Source: Rothia mucilaginosa
GTDB taxonomy: Bacteria > Actinomycetota > Actinomycetes > Actinomycetales > Micrococcaceae
NCBI RefSeq assembly: GCF_901875305.1
Contig: NZ_CABFLY010000003.1
Span: forward strand, 124,001 to 188,000
Length of the DNA: 64,000 nt
Reading direction: 5' to 3'
Within the stretch, counting starts at the first letter, position 1, and the number at the start of each line of letters is the position of its first letter. The position numbers and the translations under genes are program-made. The notes beneath the pieces were generated by a model. The model was not told where the DNA came from and did not search any database. It worked only from the letters and a program-made list of their open reading frames with translations. Below are positions 17,495 to 25,623 of the stretch, piece after piece.

Positions 17495-19312
17495 GTGAAG
17501 AGTGTTTACTCTAAAATTCGGGTTTTTTTCCCGGGCAAAAAGTTTAGCCTCCTGGTACTAAACATTTTGGGTCTCTTTGCGGTATCGCTTTTTGAGATGC
17601 TTGGTGTGGCTCTCGTGCTTCCTCTGGTGAACCTCGCTATGGGAACCCCACGTGAAGGCTTTATCCTGAAAGTTTCTAACTTCTTCGGCGATCCGGATAC
17701 CCCCACCCTAATCGTTATCTTCGGTGTGGCTCTCGTCGCAGCATTTGTTTTCAAGGGTGTCTTTTCCCTAATTATTCGTCGCTGGAGCCTCGGCTTCATC
17801 GCCACCCAGCAGAGCGCCGTTTCAGTGACTCTGCTAAACCGCTACATGCGCGAGCCCTACCTGGACCACCGTAAGCGTGGTACCGCTCCGGTGCTGAACT
17901 CCGTAAATGATGTGGTGGGTCAGGCCTACGGCACCTTCGTCAACGGTGTGCTTGGCTTTATCGGTGACCTACTGTCAATTATTGTGTTGATGGTAATGCT
18001 ACTAGTCGTTATGCCGGTGCCCGCTCTTCTCGCCTTTATCTACTTCGGCCTGGCTTCATTCGTGCTACAGGCTTTGCTCAAGCGCAAGAATCGCGAACAG
18101 GGCGCCATCGTACTGAATGCGACTAAGGGTGCGCTGGACGCAGCTATCGAAGCTGTAGTGGGCTTCCGTGAAATCCGCATGTACGGTGTAACTGAACGCT
18201 ACACCTACCGATACCAGGAAAAGCGAATTGACTCTGTGAATGCGTCGATGCGTAGTGCTTTCCTCTCCGATTTCCCGAAGTACACCTTGGAAATCATCTT
18301 CATTGTTGGTATTGCTGCTCTCTTGGCCTTCATGAGCGCTACGCAAGGTGCTGATAGCACTGGCTACTTGCTTCTCTTTGCTGGTGCCTGCATTCGTATT
18401 TTGCCTAACTACACCCGTATGGTTGCCTCTCTTGGTAGCATCCGCGCAGGTGAACATGCCAGCGAGAAACTGCTGGAAGAGCTTGAACACCTTACTCCTG
18501 AAGAGCGTATGTTCAAGATGCCCTCCGCACCGGTCGTCCCGAAGAACCACGACTACATCAACAAGAGCATTGAGCCGGTTAATATCCAGATTGATAATCT
18601 GACCTTCCAGTACCCTGACGGTGATAAGCCTGTGCTGATGGACATCACCCTTGACATCCCGATGGGCTCTTCAATTGCTTTTGTGGGTGGTTCTGGTTCG
18701 GGAAAGACTACTCTGATTGACCTTATTCTGGGTCTCTTTGCGCCGACCCGTGGTCAGGTGCTACAGAATGGTGAGTCGATTCTGAAGGATCTGCGTTCCT
18801 GGCACCAGCATATCGGCTACGTTCCCCAGGATGTCTTTATCGCAGATTCCACTGTGCTGGAGGCTGTGGCGTTCGGCCTAAATCTGGAGGAAATTGACGT
18901 GGAACGCGTCAAGTACTGCCTCGAAGTGGCTGCTCTGACCGAGGTCATCAACTCCCTGGAGAATGGTCTGGAAACTAAGATTGGCTACAACGCTACTCGT
19001 TTGTCGGGTGGTCAGAAGCAGCGCCTGGGTATTGCCCGTGCTCTGTACCGCAACCCGAGTGTGTTGATTCTGGATGAGGCGACCAGCGCATTGGACAACG
19101 AGACCGAGCACAAGATTACAAAGACCATTGAACGAATCTCGAAGGATATCACCGTGATTATTGTTGCCCACCGCCTGTCAACGGTCCGCAACGTTGATCA
19201 GTTGGTTTATCTCTCCAATGGCCGAATCGCTAATCAAGGTACATTCACTGAGGTGCAACAAGCAAACGCAGAGTTCGCTAACCTGGTGAAGCTGGGCCAG
19301 TTGCCGGATTAG
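17495..19312 (+). CDS. ABC transporter, fused permease and ATPase (lipid-linked glycan flippase type)
   Basis: Predicted half-transporter forming a homodimer, likely flipping a lipid-linked oligosaccharide (PglK/MsbA-like). Seen: about six hydrophobic spans in residues 15-310, then the ATPase domain with Walker A GGSGSGKTT at about 398, LSGGQKQRLGIARAL signature, and ILDEATSALD Walker B. GTG start with AGG spacing of seven. Placed directly after a glycosyltransferase and acyltransferase, which supports a glycan substrate (inference). A different flippase type is encoded at 49035-50906, so two export routes exist. Confidence 0.87.
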   Translation: MKSVYSKIRVFFPGKKFSLLVLNILGLFAVSLFEMLGVALVLPLVNLAMGTPREGFILKVSNFFGDPDTPTLIVIFGVALVAAFVFKGVFSLIIRRWSLGFIATQQSAVSVTLLNRYMREPYLDHRKRGTAPVLNSVNDVVGQAYGTFVNGVLGFIGDLLSIIVLMVMLLVVMPVPALLAFIYFGLASFVLQALLKRKNREQGAIVLNATKGALDAAIEAVVGFREIRMYGVTERYTYRYQEKRIDSVNASMRSAFLSDFPKYTLEIIFIVGIAALLAFMSATQGADSTGYLLLFAGACIRILPNYTRMVASLGSIRAGEHASEKLLEELEHLTPEERMFKMPSAPVVPKNHDYINKSIEPVNIQIDNLTFQYPDGDKPVLMDITLDIPMGSSIAFVGGSGSGKTTLIDLILGLFAPTRGQVLQNGESILKDLRSWHQHIGYVPQDVFIADSTVLEAVAFGLNLEEIDVERVKYCLEVAALTEVINSLENGLETKIGYNATRLSGGQKQRLGIARALYRNPSVLILDEATSALDNETEHKITKTIERISKDITVIIVAHRLSTVRNVDQLVYLSNGRIANQGTFTEVQQANAEFANLVKLGQLPD

Positions 19313-19340
19313 TCTCATAGGTCGCATATCTAAAGTAGCA

Positions 19341-19378
19341 AGGGGGCTCTCGTCATGAACGAGAGCCCCCTTCTTTTT
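19341..19378. terminator. Bidirectional terminator after the ABC flippase gene
   Basis: Stem of 12 bp (19341-19352 with 19360-19371, loop TCATGAA) followed by TTCTTTTTG, between convergent genes. Confidence 0.92.
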
Positions 19379-19425
19379 GTTGCAGTGTGTTTATGTTGTA
19401 TTTTTACCGTCTGAAAAGATCCTTG

Positions 19426-20397
19426 TTAAATACCTGTGCTCATCTTCTCCTTGAGCAAATGAATAATGTCTTTAAACTCTTGAGGCAAAGAAGAGCCAAT
19501 AGACGTAAGAGGACCGGTGGGACGCCAAGTGATGGTTTCATGGTCAACTTCGCCACGCAAAAGTGCTTCCCACAGGGGGGTAGCACTTTCAATGGTTATA
19601 TCACCATTACGTCTCCAATGGTAGCCCATATCTTCAGGCAGATCGGTTGCCTCCAACGCCTTTGCCCCTTGACGTAGCTTGCGGGTAAATTGTTCCTTTG
19701 AACGCCAGGGGTAGTGGATGATAGCAGCTTCATTAAGCTTCTGCTTACCCGGTGCAATGACCTCATGGTTGCCCATTTTGATAACGGCATTTTCCCAGCG
19801 AGAGAAGCAGACTTTCAGATCCCAATAGGGAGTTGGGTCAATCCTGAGAGAAGGTCCTTCAATACTGGGAAAAACGTTGTACAGCTTCGTCAGCTCGATA
19901 GTGTGCCCCTTTTGCGAGCGTAGGACTTCCGATAGTGGAGCGGAAACACCGTACCAAAATTCATCAGCGTCGAAAGGGATAATCCATTCAGCGCCCGCTT
20001 CCATCACCCGATCGGCAAGCCAGGTCATTTTTTCTGACTGGTAGTAGGCTAGCTCACGGTCCTGAATAACGTGCACGGGGAGGGTTTTACTAAGCTCGAG
20101 CAATAGTTCATAGGTCCCATCAGAAGAGCCATTATCAGCTGCTAAGATATGATCCACACCTTGATCGAGCAGGTGGCGAATCGTCTGTTCGACGATATCC
20201 GCCTCGTTCTTCACCATGGTTATGCCCCAGATAAAGGGACCGCGGGGGAGATCCGTGCGGGTAAATGTTTTGTTAAGTGATGCGTAACGTTCTTTAAACT
20301 CGGTACTCTCACGGAGCGCAATGGCTTCGCGTTTTTTATCATGATTAATTTTCAGCAGGAAAAGCTGGTGCTTGAGGGATTTAAGAGTGTTAATCAC
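19426..20397 (-). CDS. Glycosyltransferase family 2 protein (Glyco_tranf_2_4 type)
   Basis: Second member of the PF13704-like GT2 group, 323 residues. Seen: ITMVKNEADIVEQTI, AADNGSSDGT and PFDADEFWYG. GTG start at 20397 overlaps the stop of the upstream fucosyltransferase-like gene (GTGA), so the two are coupled. The first 16 residues (MINTLKSLKHQLFLLK) match the acetyltransferase at 8464-8946 at 12 of 16 positions, although the rest is unrelated. The gene looks AT-richer than the housekeeping genes, hinting at acquisition. Sugar unknown. Confidence 0.84.
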   Translation of the reverse strand: MINTLKSLKHQLFLLKINHDKKREAIALRESTEFKERYASLNKTFTRTDLPRGPFIWGITMVKNEADIVEQTIRHLLDQGVDHILAADNGSSDGTYELLLELSKTLPVHVIQDRELAYYQSEKMTWLADRVMEAGAEWIIPFDADEFWYGVSAPLSEVLRSQKGHTIELTKLYNVFPSIEGPSLRIDPTPYWDLKVCFSRWENAVIKMGNHEVIAPGKQKLNEAAIIHYPWRSKEQFTRKLRQGAKALEATDLPEDMGYHWRRNGDITIESATPLWEALLRGEVDHETITWRPTGPLTSIGSSLPQEFKDIIHLLKEKMSTGI

Positions 20398-21356
20398 AGC
20401 ATTTCACCCGTAATCCAGTTTTTACCTTCGGGGTGATGCACAGCAACCCAATGAGTACGGTGCATCTTTGGGCGGCTCTGATAGATACGAGCATCTTCAG
20501 GAATAACTTGATGAATATCAGGGGAAAGGACGAGCTTTTGGGCCAGTAACTCACCGATATAGGCGCCCCAATAACCGAAAGTCGTGTTGGTCAGAATCAG
20601 GTAAGGGGCGCTGGCCACAAGGGCCAGATCGTCGAACATGCCGGAACCCTGCTTTTTGAAAATGCAAGGCGCAACCGAGTTTAGATGTGAGAGATTTTCC
20701 TCGCACCACTGAAGATCATCTGATACAAAAATAATCTTTGAAGGAGTCACGGTATCCTGAAGCTTCTTCAGTGCTTCCTCCACATAGGTCACCGTATCAA
20801 TTCCGAAAACCTCATTAATTTGAGGCACAGAATAGTAATCGCCACGGCGAATGTTGATGACGAGAGAATTTTCATCTACTACGTTCTGCATTCTTGCAAG
20901 GCGCTCGCTAAAGGTCTCTGAAGAAAGAAGGTACTCGCGAATAAAAAAGTGCAAATCTTCTTCGCTGATATCCTCCTCAATATCCGTCGGGAAGTAGCCG
21001 CTACGGCGGGTAAAGAACGTATACTCTGACGAAGGAGCCGTAATGGAGGCAAGCTTCGGGAACTCCTCGGTCCATGCCTCCATTCCGGGACCATAGAGCA
21101 ACGACGCTTTGTCGGTACCATGATGGCGCAGAGTAGCGGCGCGGGCCCACAGATATAGCCAATTGCCTCCCCGGGAGATAGGGTAGGAAAGGAGAATAAT
21201 TTTTTCGCCGCGACGTAGAAGGTTAATATATTTCGCCAGACACTTATGGCGAATAGAGTTGTAAGCCTCATTGACAGCACGTTTGAAAGCGGGTTGCTGA
21301 ACAGTATATACGGCGACCCTTTCTGAATCATTGATAGTTTGGATATCAGAATCCAT
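20394..21356 (-). CDS. Alpha-1,2-fucosyltransferase-like protein (GT11)
   Basis: Predicted GT11 transferase using GDP-fucose or a similar donor. Seen: INIRRGDYY (the family HxRRGDY-type donor motif) near residue 170, FVSDDLQWCEENL, and TNTTFGYWGAYIG matching the C-terminal S/N-T-F-x-W-W-A motif. The longest frame runs from 21518, but ATG 21356 has AAAGGGGA at good spacing, giving 321 residues, the usual size. No GDP-fucose genes lie in the window, so the donor must come from elsewhere or differ. AT-rich codon use. Confidence 0.78.
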   Translation of the reverse strand: MDSDIQTINDSERVAVYTVQQPAFKRAVNEAYNSIRHKCLAKYINLLRRGEKIILLSYPISRGGNWLYLWARAATLRHHGTDKASLLYGPGMEAWTEEFPKLASITAPSSEYTFFTRRSGYFPTDIEEDISEEDLHFFIREYLLSSETFSERLARMQNVVDENSLVINIRRGDYYSVPQINEVFGIDTVTYVEEALKKLQDTVTPSKIIFVSDDLQWCEENLSHLNSVAPCIFKKQGSGMFDDLALVASAPYLILTNTTFGYWGAYIGELLAQKLVLSPDIHQVIPEDARIYQSRPKMHRTHWVAVHHPEGKNWITGEML

Positions 21357-21537
21357 GAGAAAGTCCCCTTTCCGATGTGTAAGATAGCGAGCTGATAGCG
21401 GGTGAGTATTTGTCGACTGCATAGGTAATTGAAAAGTGCAGCTGAAAAAGTAGTGAAGTTGTATAATCCTAGAGACGATAGCGCCCACCGTTACGGTGGT
21501 TGCTATTATCCCTCTCACTCAAGAAAGATTGTAATAC
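21357..21537. promoter_or_regulatory. Divergent promoter region
   Basis: 181 bases between the divergent GT11 and GT2 genes. On the plus strand a consensus -10 TATAAT lies at 21462-21467; no good -35 was found 17 bases upstream. It would drive the GT2 gene and perhaps the following long plus-strand series. Confidence 0.5.
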
Positions 21538-22458
21538 ATGACCTTCCATCCCCGCGTATCTGCGGTCATTCCGTTTTACGGTGAGCCGGAACCGGTTCTC
21601 GCCATTATCGACACTTTGCGCGCTCAGCAGGGTATTGACCCCGCCGATATTGAAATCATTGTCTCTGATGACGTTTCGCCTATCCCGTTCCCCGAGGTCG
21701 AGGGCGTGACTGTGGTTCGCCGCCCTGTTAACGGTGGTTTTGGTAAGGCAGTGAACTCCGGCGTTGCTGCCGCTACCGGTGAGTGGGTCTTCATCCTCAA
21801 CAGTGACCTAGAACTGGATAACACCTTCGTCTCGCGCATGCTTGCTGCAGTAGAGCGTCACGGCGAGATTCTCGCTAGCCCCCAGATTATTGGCCACGAT
21901 GGCAAGCAACAGTGGGTCGCACGCAAGTTCCCCACCGCAGCGCATGTGGCTTGGGAATGGTTCACTCCGCTGGCTCGTTTTAAGCCGACTAACTGGTGGC
22001 ACCGCGGTGTCGGCCATGACGTTGAGGCATGCACCGGTACTTCGGATGCGAAGGCTGACTGGGTTATGGGTGCTTGCATGGTTGTGCCCCGTGCTACCTT
22101 CAACCGCCTCGGCGGCATGGATGAGCGCTTCTACATGAATAGTGAAGAGGTAGATTTCCAGTACCGTCTCTCGAAGGCCGGAGTGGATCGCTACCTGATT
22201 CCCTCGGTGACCGTCACTCATGAGGGCGGCGGGTCATCCCCTTCGGAGCGCCGTGTCCAGTGGCTGACCACCGCTCGTTTCATTTATGCGGATAAGTGGG
22301 GCTGGGAGAAGAAGCTTACTGTTGCTCTGCGTGCCACCAGCTACGCGAACTTCCTGGTAAACTCGGTGCGCGGCCTGCGCAATAAGGACGTGGACGCTCG
22401 TGGTTTCCTCGCCACCGAGCTGGAGCGCATCGCCAAGGCCGAGCGCCGCGAGAACTAG
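21538..22458 (+). CDS. Glycosyltransferase family 2 protein (rhamnosyltransferase-like)
   Basis: GT-A transferase, 306 residues. Seen: SAVIPFYGEPEPV, VSDDVSP, NGGFGKAVNSG, LNSDLEL (DxD-like site) near residue 87, then ADWVMGACMVVPR and MNSEEVDFQYR, the pattern of WbbL/RfbF-type rhamnosyltransferases. dTDP-rhamnose is made by the rml genes in the same locus, so a rhamnosyl role is plausible (inference). ATG start with a weak AAGAAAG upstream. A hairpin at 22537 follows. Confidence 0.82.
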   Translation: MTFHPRVSAVIPFYGEPEPVLAIIDTLRAQQGIDPADIEIIVSDDVSPIPFPEVEGVTVVRRPVNGGFGKAVNSGVAAATGEWVFILNSDLELDNTFVSRMLAAVERHGEILASPQIIGHDGKQQWVARKFPTAAHVAWEWFTPLARFKPTNWWHRGVGHDVEACTGTSDAKADWVMGACMVVPRATFNRLGGMDERFYMNSEEVDFQYRLSKAGVDRYLIPSVTVTHEGGGSSPSERRVQWLTTARFIYADKWGWEKKLTVALRATSYANFLVNSVRGLRNKDVDARGFLATELERIAKAERREN

Positions 22459-22536
22459 GCGCAAAACGTGCGGAATCTACAGCGGCAGTTCCGCAAGATT
22501 TCTAGCCCTCTTCCTCAGAAGGTGCATATAGAACGT

Positions 22537-22580
22537 AGGAGGCGACACAGTGCACTCGAGTGTGTCGTCTCCTGCTTTCG
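22537..22580 (+). terminator. Terminator-like hairpin
   Basis: 12-bp stem (22537-22548 with 22562-22573, one G-U pair) followed by GCTTTCGTTGT, in the 258-base gap after the GT2 gene. Confidence 0.7.
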
Positions 22581-22716
22581 TTGTAAAATTTCAATAGGTA
22601 TATTTTGCCTCAAGTTGCAGGTGAAACTTTCCGTTCCTCTTCACTCCAACACATAGCACCGCACGGTTTTGCCCTGCGGGGTCTTATAGCAAACGCCGAC
22701 AGGATCCAATCCTCAT

Positions 22717-23715
22717 ATGACTCAGCCCAAACTTCTACTGCTCTCACCCGCATTCCACGGGTACTGGAAGGCGATTCAGGCATCCCTGGAAGTGCACGGA
22801 TATGATGTGCGCACCCACATCTACGATGCCCCCGGCACTCTGTCTGAGCGCATCCTCAATAAGCTTGCCCACGAGTTGCCCGAGAAGTATCGCCCTGAAA
22901 GCTTCGCCGCCCAGGCAACTCGTAAGGCTATCGGCGCTTTCAACGGGTTCCGTCCCGATATTGTGCTGGTCATTAAGGGTGATATGCTCTCTCGCGAATG
23001 GTGGGACCTGCTGGAAACCTCCGGCGTGCGTTACGGCACCTGGCTTTACGACGAGATGCGCCGCATGAGCTACACCGAAGAGGACCTGCACCACCTGGGC
23101 GCGCTGGCAAGCTACAGCCCGCTGGATGCACAGCACCTGCGTGAGCAGGGATTTGAGGTGCTCGACATGCCCAACGCTTACGACACCCACTGCCCGGTTG
23201 TTCCCATGCGTGAGGATTCCATCAACTTCGTGGGTGCCAAGTACCCTAATCGTGAGGAGACCCTGCAGGCTCTCGTCAGCGCCGGTCTGCCGGTGCGTGC
23301 TTATGGCCGTGCCTGGTCTCGCCATCTTTACGATATTCTGCGCACGAAGCAGTTCAAGGACTCCGGCGTGCCCGCCGGCCGCGATATTGACCGTTCCGAA
23401 GCGTACGGCATTATGGCGTCCTCCCCGGCTACTTTGAACATTCACAATAACCAGGACGGTTTCACTATGCGCACTTTCGAGGCCCCCGGCGTGGGAGCCT
23501 TGCAGGTAATTGATCGCCCTGACGTGGACCGCTACTACATTCCGGGTGAAGAGGTCCTGGTGTACGAGAGCATCGATGAGCTCATTGAGATTTGTACCCG
23601 CATTTTCCGTGACCCAAAGTGGGCACGCAAGATTCGTGAAGCCGGCCAGAAGCGAACCCTGGCCGAGCACACTTTTGATCAGCGCGTCAAGATTTTGGAG
23701 CAGCTATGGGCCTAA
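22717..23715 (+). CDS. CgeB-like glycosyltransferase family 1 protein
   Basis: Predicted GT-B transferase, 332 residues. The C-terminal third (NIHNNQDGFTMRTFEAPG, then LVYESIDELIE and the REAGQKR... segment) matches the donor half of the Glyco_trans_1_2/CgeB group; the N-terminal half has LLLSPAFHGYW and IVLVIKGDML as the acceptor-side fold. First gene of a tightly packed series: it overlaps the next gene by ten bases, which in turn overlaps the CMP-sugar synthetase. Context suggests transfer linked to the nonulosonic acid, but the sugar cannot be read. The ribosome-binding site is weak and distant. Confidence 0.74.
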   Translation: MTQPKLLLLSPAFHGYWKAIQASLEVHGYDVRTHIYDAPGTLSERILNKLAHELPEKYRPESFAAQATRKAIGAFNGFRPDIVLVIKGDMLSREWWDLLETSGVRYGTWLYDEMRRMSYTEEDLHHLGALASYSPLDAQHLREQGFEVLDMPNAYDTHCPVVPMREDSINFVGAKYPNREETLQALVSAGLPVRAYGRAWSRHLYDILRTKQFKDSGVPAGRDIDRSEAYGIMASSPATLNIHNNQDGFTMRTFEAPGVGALQVIDRPDVDRYYIPGEEVLVYESIDELIEICTRIFRDPKWARKIREAGQKRTLAEHTFDQRVKILEQLWA

Positions 23716-24806
23716 ATTATCCCCTCGACATTGACGCATGGGCCGCCTGGCAGAGGCGTCAGAACACCCTGCGCTGGGCTAAGAGCGAGGCTCGTGCTCT
23801 TGTGGGACGTCTGCGCGGAGGCGCGGCTGAACAGGAAGGTCCCGTCGGCGGCATGCTGTACACCCGCGGCGCCGTACCCCGCGTGCTCATCGTGCTCGAT
23901 TCGTTCTCGCCGACGAGCCGTAACTCCCTATTGGAGCCGCTCAAGTACCTCGAAAACGTGGGTGTGGCCCTGTGGGTCCCTGAGGACGCTTCGGAGTACC
24001 TCAACGGCCAGTACGCCACCGAGCGTTACAGTCGTGATGCATGGAGCGAGCAGGAAGCGACAGGAGACCAGTTGCAGGAGCTCCTGCCCGGTGTGCGCGT
24101 GGTTCTTTCCCTTGGTCACTACCTGGCCCGTGGTGCGGCCGCCTACGAGTACGCTCGCGCGATTGGCGCGGAGTACTGGGTCGTACAGCACGGTCTGCTC
24201 GTGCCGCAGGCACCGCCGTTGCCGGTTGGATGCACCCTGCTGGCGTTCAGCGAGGCTGACGCAGAATTCTGGGCTTCGGGTCGACGCGATGTGAGTACCC
24301 ACGCTGTGGGTTCCCAGCTACTCTACCTGGCTGCTCAGAAAGCCGCGGGCAGCGAGGCACAGAAGCAGAACGACCTAGAACCCATCTTCCTGGGTCAGAT
24401 GCACGGTGCTGAGCTTCCGCGAGCGTCCTTTGCGTTCGCTGCGCACTCCTTCCTGAAGAAGTACGGCGGTATCTATCGTCCGCACCCGAGCGAGAAGGAC
24501 AAGCTGTCGGTGCTGACCCACAAGCTGTGGGAGAAGGAAGGTATCCGCATCGATCGTTCCGGCACCCCGCTCAACGAGGTACCGAACCCCGTCGTGTCGA
24601 TTTTCTCCACCGGTGTGTTGGAGGCAGCTATCCGCGGCATCCCTGCTTGGGTGTACCACCCGGCACCGCCCGCGTGGCTTGTGGAATTCTGGGACCGCTA
24701 CGGCATGAACCGCTGGGGGAGCGAACCCACCCCCGCCCCGGTGCAGCCCGAGAAGGAACCGGCACGCCGCATCGCTGAACTTATGATTGAAACTTTGGAG
24801 GCATAA
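23706..24806 (+). CDS. Putative GT-B-fold transferase of unrecognised family, candidate nonulosonic-acid transferase
   Basis: 366 residues, no membrane span, family not recognised with confidence. Visible: VLIVLDSFSPTSRN, a central WVVQHGLLVPQ (residues about 158-168), IYRPHPSEKDK (about 256-266) and SIFSTGVLEAAIRG (about 298-311). The RPHP...E and S-T-G-x-x-E-A pattern recalls capsule, polysialyl- and CDP-glycerol-type transferases. It overlaps the preceding gene by ten bases and the CMP-sugar synthetase by one base (TAATG), so it is translationally coupled to donor synthesis; a role in transferring the CMP-activated sugar is inferred, not shown. Confidence 0.6.
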   Translation: MGLNYPLDIDAWAAWQRRQNTLRWAKSEARALVGRLRGGAAEQEGPVGGMLYTRGAVPRVLIVLDSFSPTSRNSLLEPLKYLENVGVALWVPEDASEYLNGQYATERYSRDAWSEQEATGDQLQELLPGVRVVLSLGHYLARGAAAYEYARAIGAEYWVVQHGLLVPQAPPLPVGCTLLAFSEADAEFWASGRRDVSTHAVGSQLLYLAAQKAAGSEAQKQNDLEPIFLGQMHGAELPRASFAFAAHSFLKKYGGIYRPHPSEKDKLSVLTHKLWEKEGIRIDRSGTPLNEVPNPVVSIFSTGVLEAAIRGIPAWVYHPAPPAWLVEFWDRYGMNRWGSEPTPAPVQPEKEPARRIAELMIETLEA

Positions 24807-25534
24807 TGCGTATTCTCTGCGTCATTCCCGTACGCGGCGGCTCGAAGGGCATCCCGCGTAAAAACCTGCGCCCGATTGCGGGTAAGCCGCTGGTTGCATG
24901 GACCGTCGAGCAGGCCTTGGCCGCTAAGGAAGAACTTGCTGGCGAGCACGAACTGCGCGTTGTCGTCTCCACCGACGATGCCGAGCTGGCCGATATCGCC
25001 CGTGAATGCGGTGCCGAGGTACCGTTCATCCGCCCGGCCCACCTGGCAGAGGACACCACCGCAACCGAACCGGTTGTCGAGCACGCCATCGAGTTCTACA
25101 CCGAGAACGGCTGGGCGCCTGAGGCCGTTATGTTGCTGCAGGCAACTAGCCCCGTGCGTCTGCCCGGAACCCTGGCTCGTGCGGTTCGCCAGTTCGTTGA
25201 GAACGACAAGGACTCCATGGTTGGTGTGGTCCCGATTGGTCCGTTTATTTGGACCTGGCATGTCGATGGGGAACCCACCGCAGCCTTCGAGATTATGCAC
25301 CGTCCGCGCCGTCAGGAACTGACTAAGGAGACCTTCCGCTACCGCGAGAACGGCTCCATGTACATCACCAAGACCCCCGTGTACACGGAGCACCACAACC
25401 GCCTGGCCGGCTACCCCGGCGGTACGATTGACTTGTTCATGCTCAACGAGGTTGAGGGCGTTGACATTGACGCACCGATTGACTTCTCCGTGGCAGAACA
25501 TCAGCTCACTCAGATTCTGAACAAGGGCAAGTAA
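24806..25534 (+). CDS. CMP-nonulosonic acid synthetase (acylneuraminate cytidylyltransferase)
   Basis: Activates a sialic-type sugar with CTP to CMP-sugar. Seen: N-terminal nucleotide-binding CVIPVRGGSKGIPRKNL, STDDAELADIA, a LLQATSPVR motif near residue 110, and REN-SMYI. 242 residues, usual for NeuA/LegF/PseF cytidylyltransferases. Start overlaps the upstream stop with TTTGGAGG upstream. Followed after 89 bases by the NeuB-like fusion. Which nonulosonate (neuraminic, legionaminic, pseudaminic) is made cannot be told from sequence. Confidence 0.86.
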   Translation: MRILCVIPVRGGSKGIPRKNLRPIAGKPLVAWTVEQALAAKEELAGEHELRVVVSTDDAELADIARECGAEVPFIRPAHLAEDTTATEPVVEHAIEFYTENGWAPEAVMLLQATSPVRLPGTLARAVRQFVENDKDSMVGVVPIGPFIWTWHVDGEPTAAFEIMHRPRRQELTKETFRYRENGSMYITKTPVYTEHHNRLAGYPGGTIDLFMLNEVEGVDIDAPIDFSVAEHQLTQILNKGK

Positions 25535-25623
25535 CCCTCGCCCCGGCGACGTTCCGGCCGCCACCCCGGATTGACCGGCACTCAGTCATTCATAAGAACA
25601 CTCAAACGAAAAGGTCCAAACCA

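Noticed and set aside
22744..23670. 308-codon minus-strand frame opposite the CgeB-like gene
   Set aside because: Shadow frame; the plus-strand gene is packed into an overlapping operon with a GT-like C-terminus.
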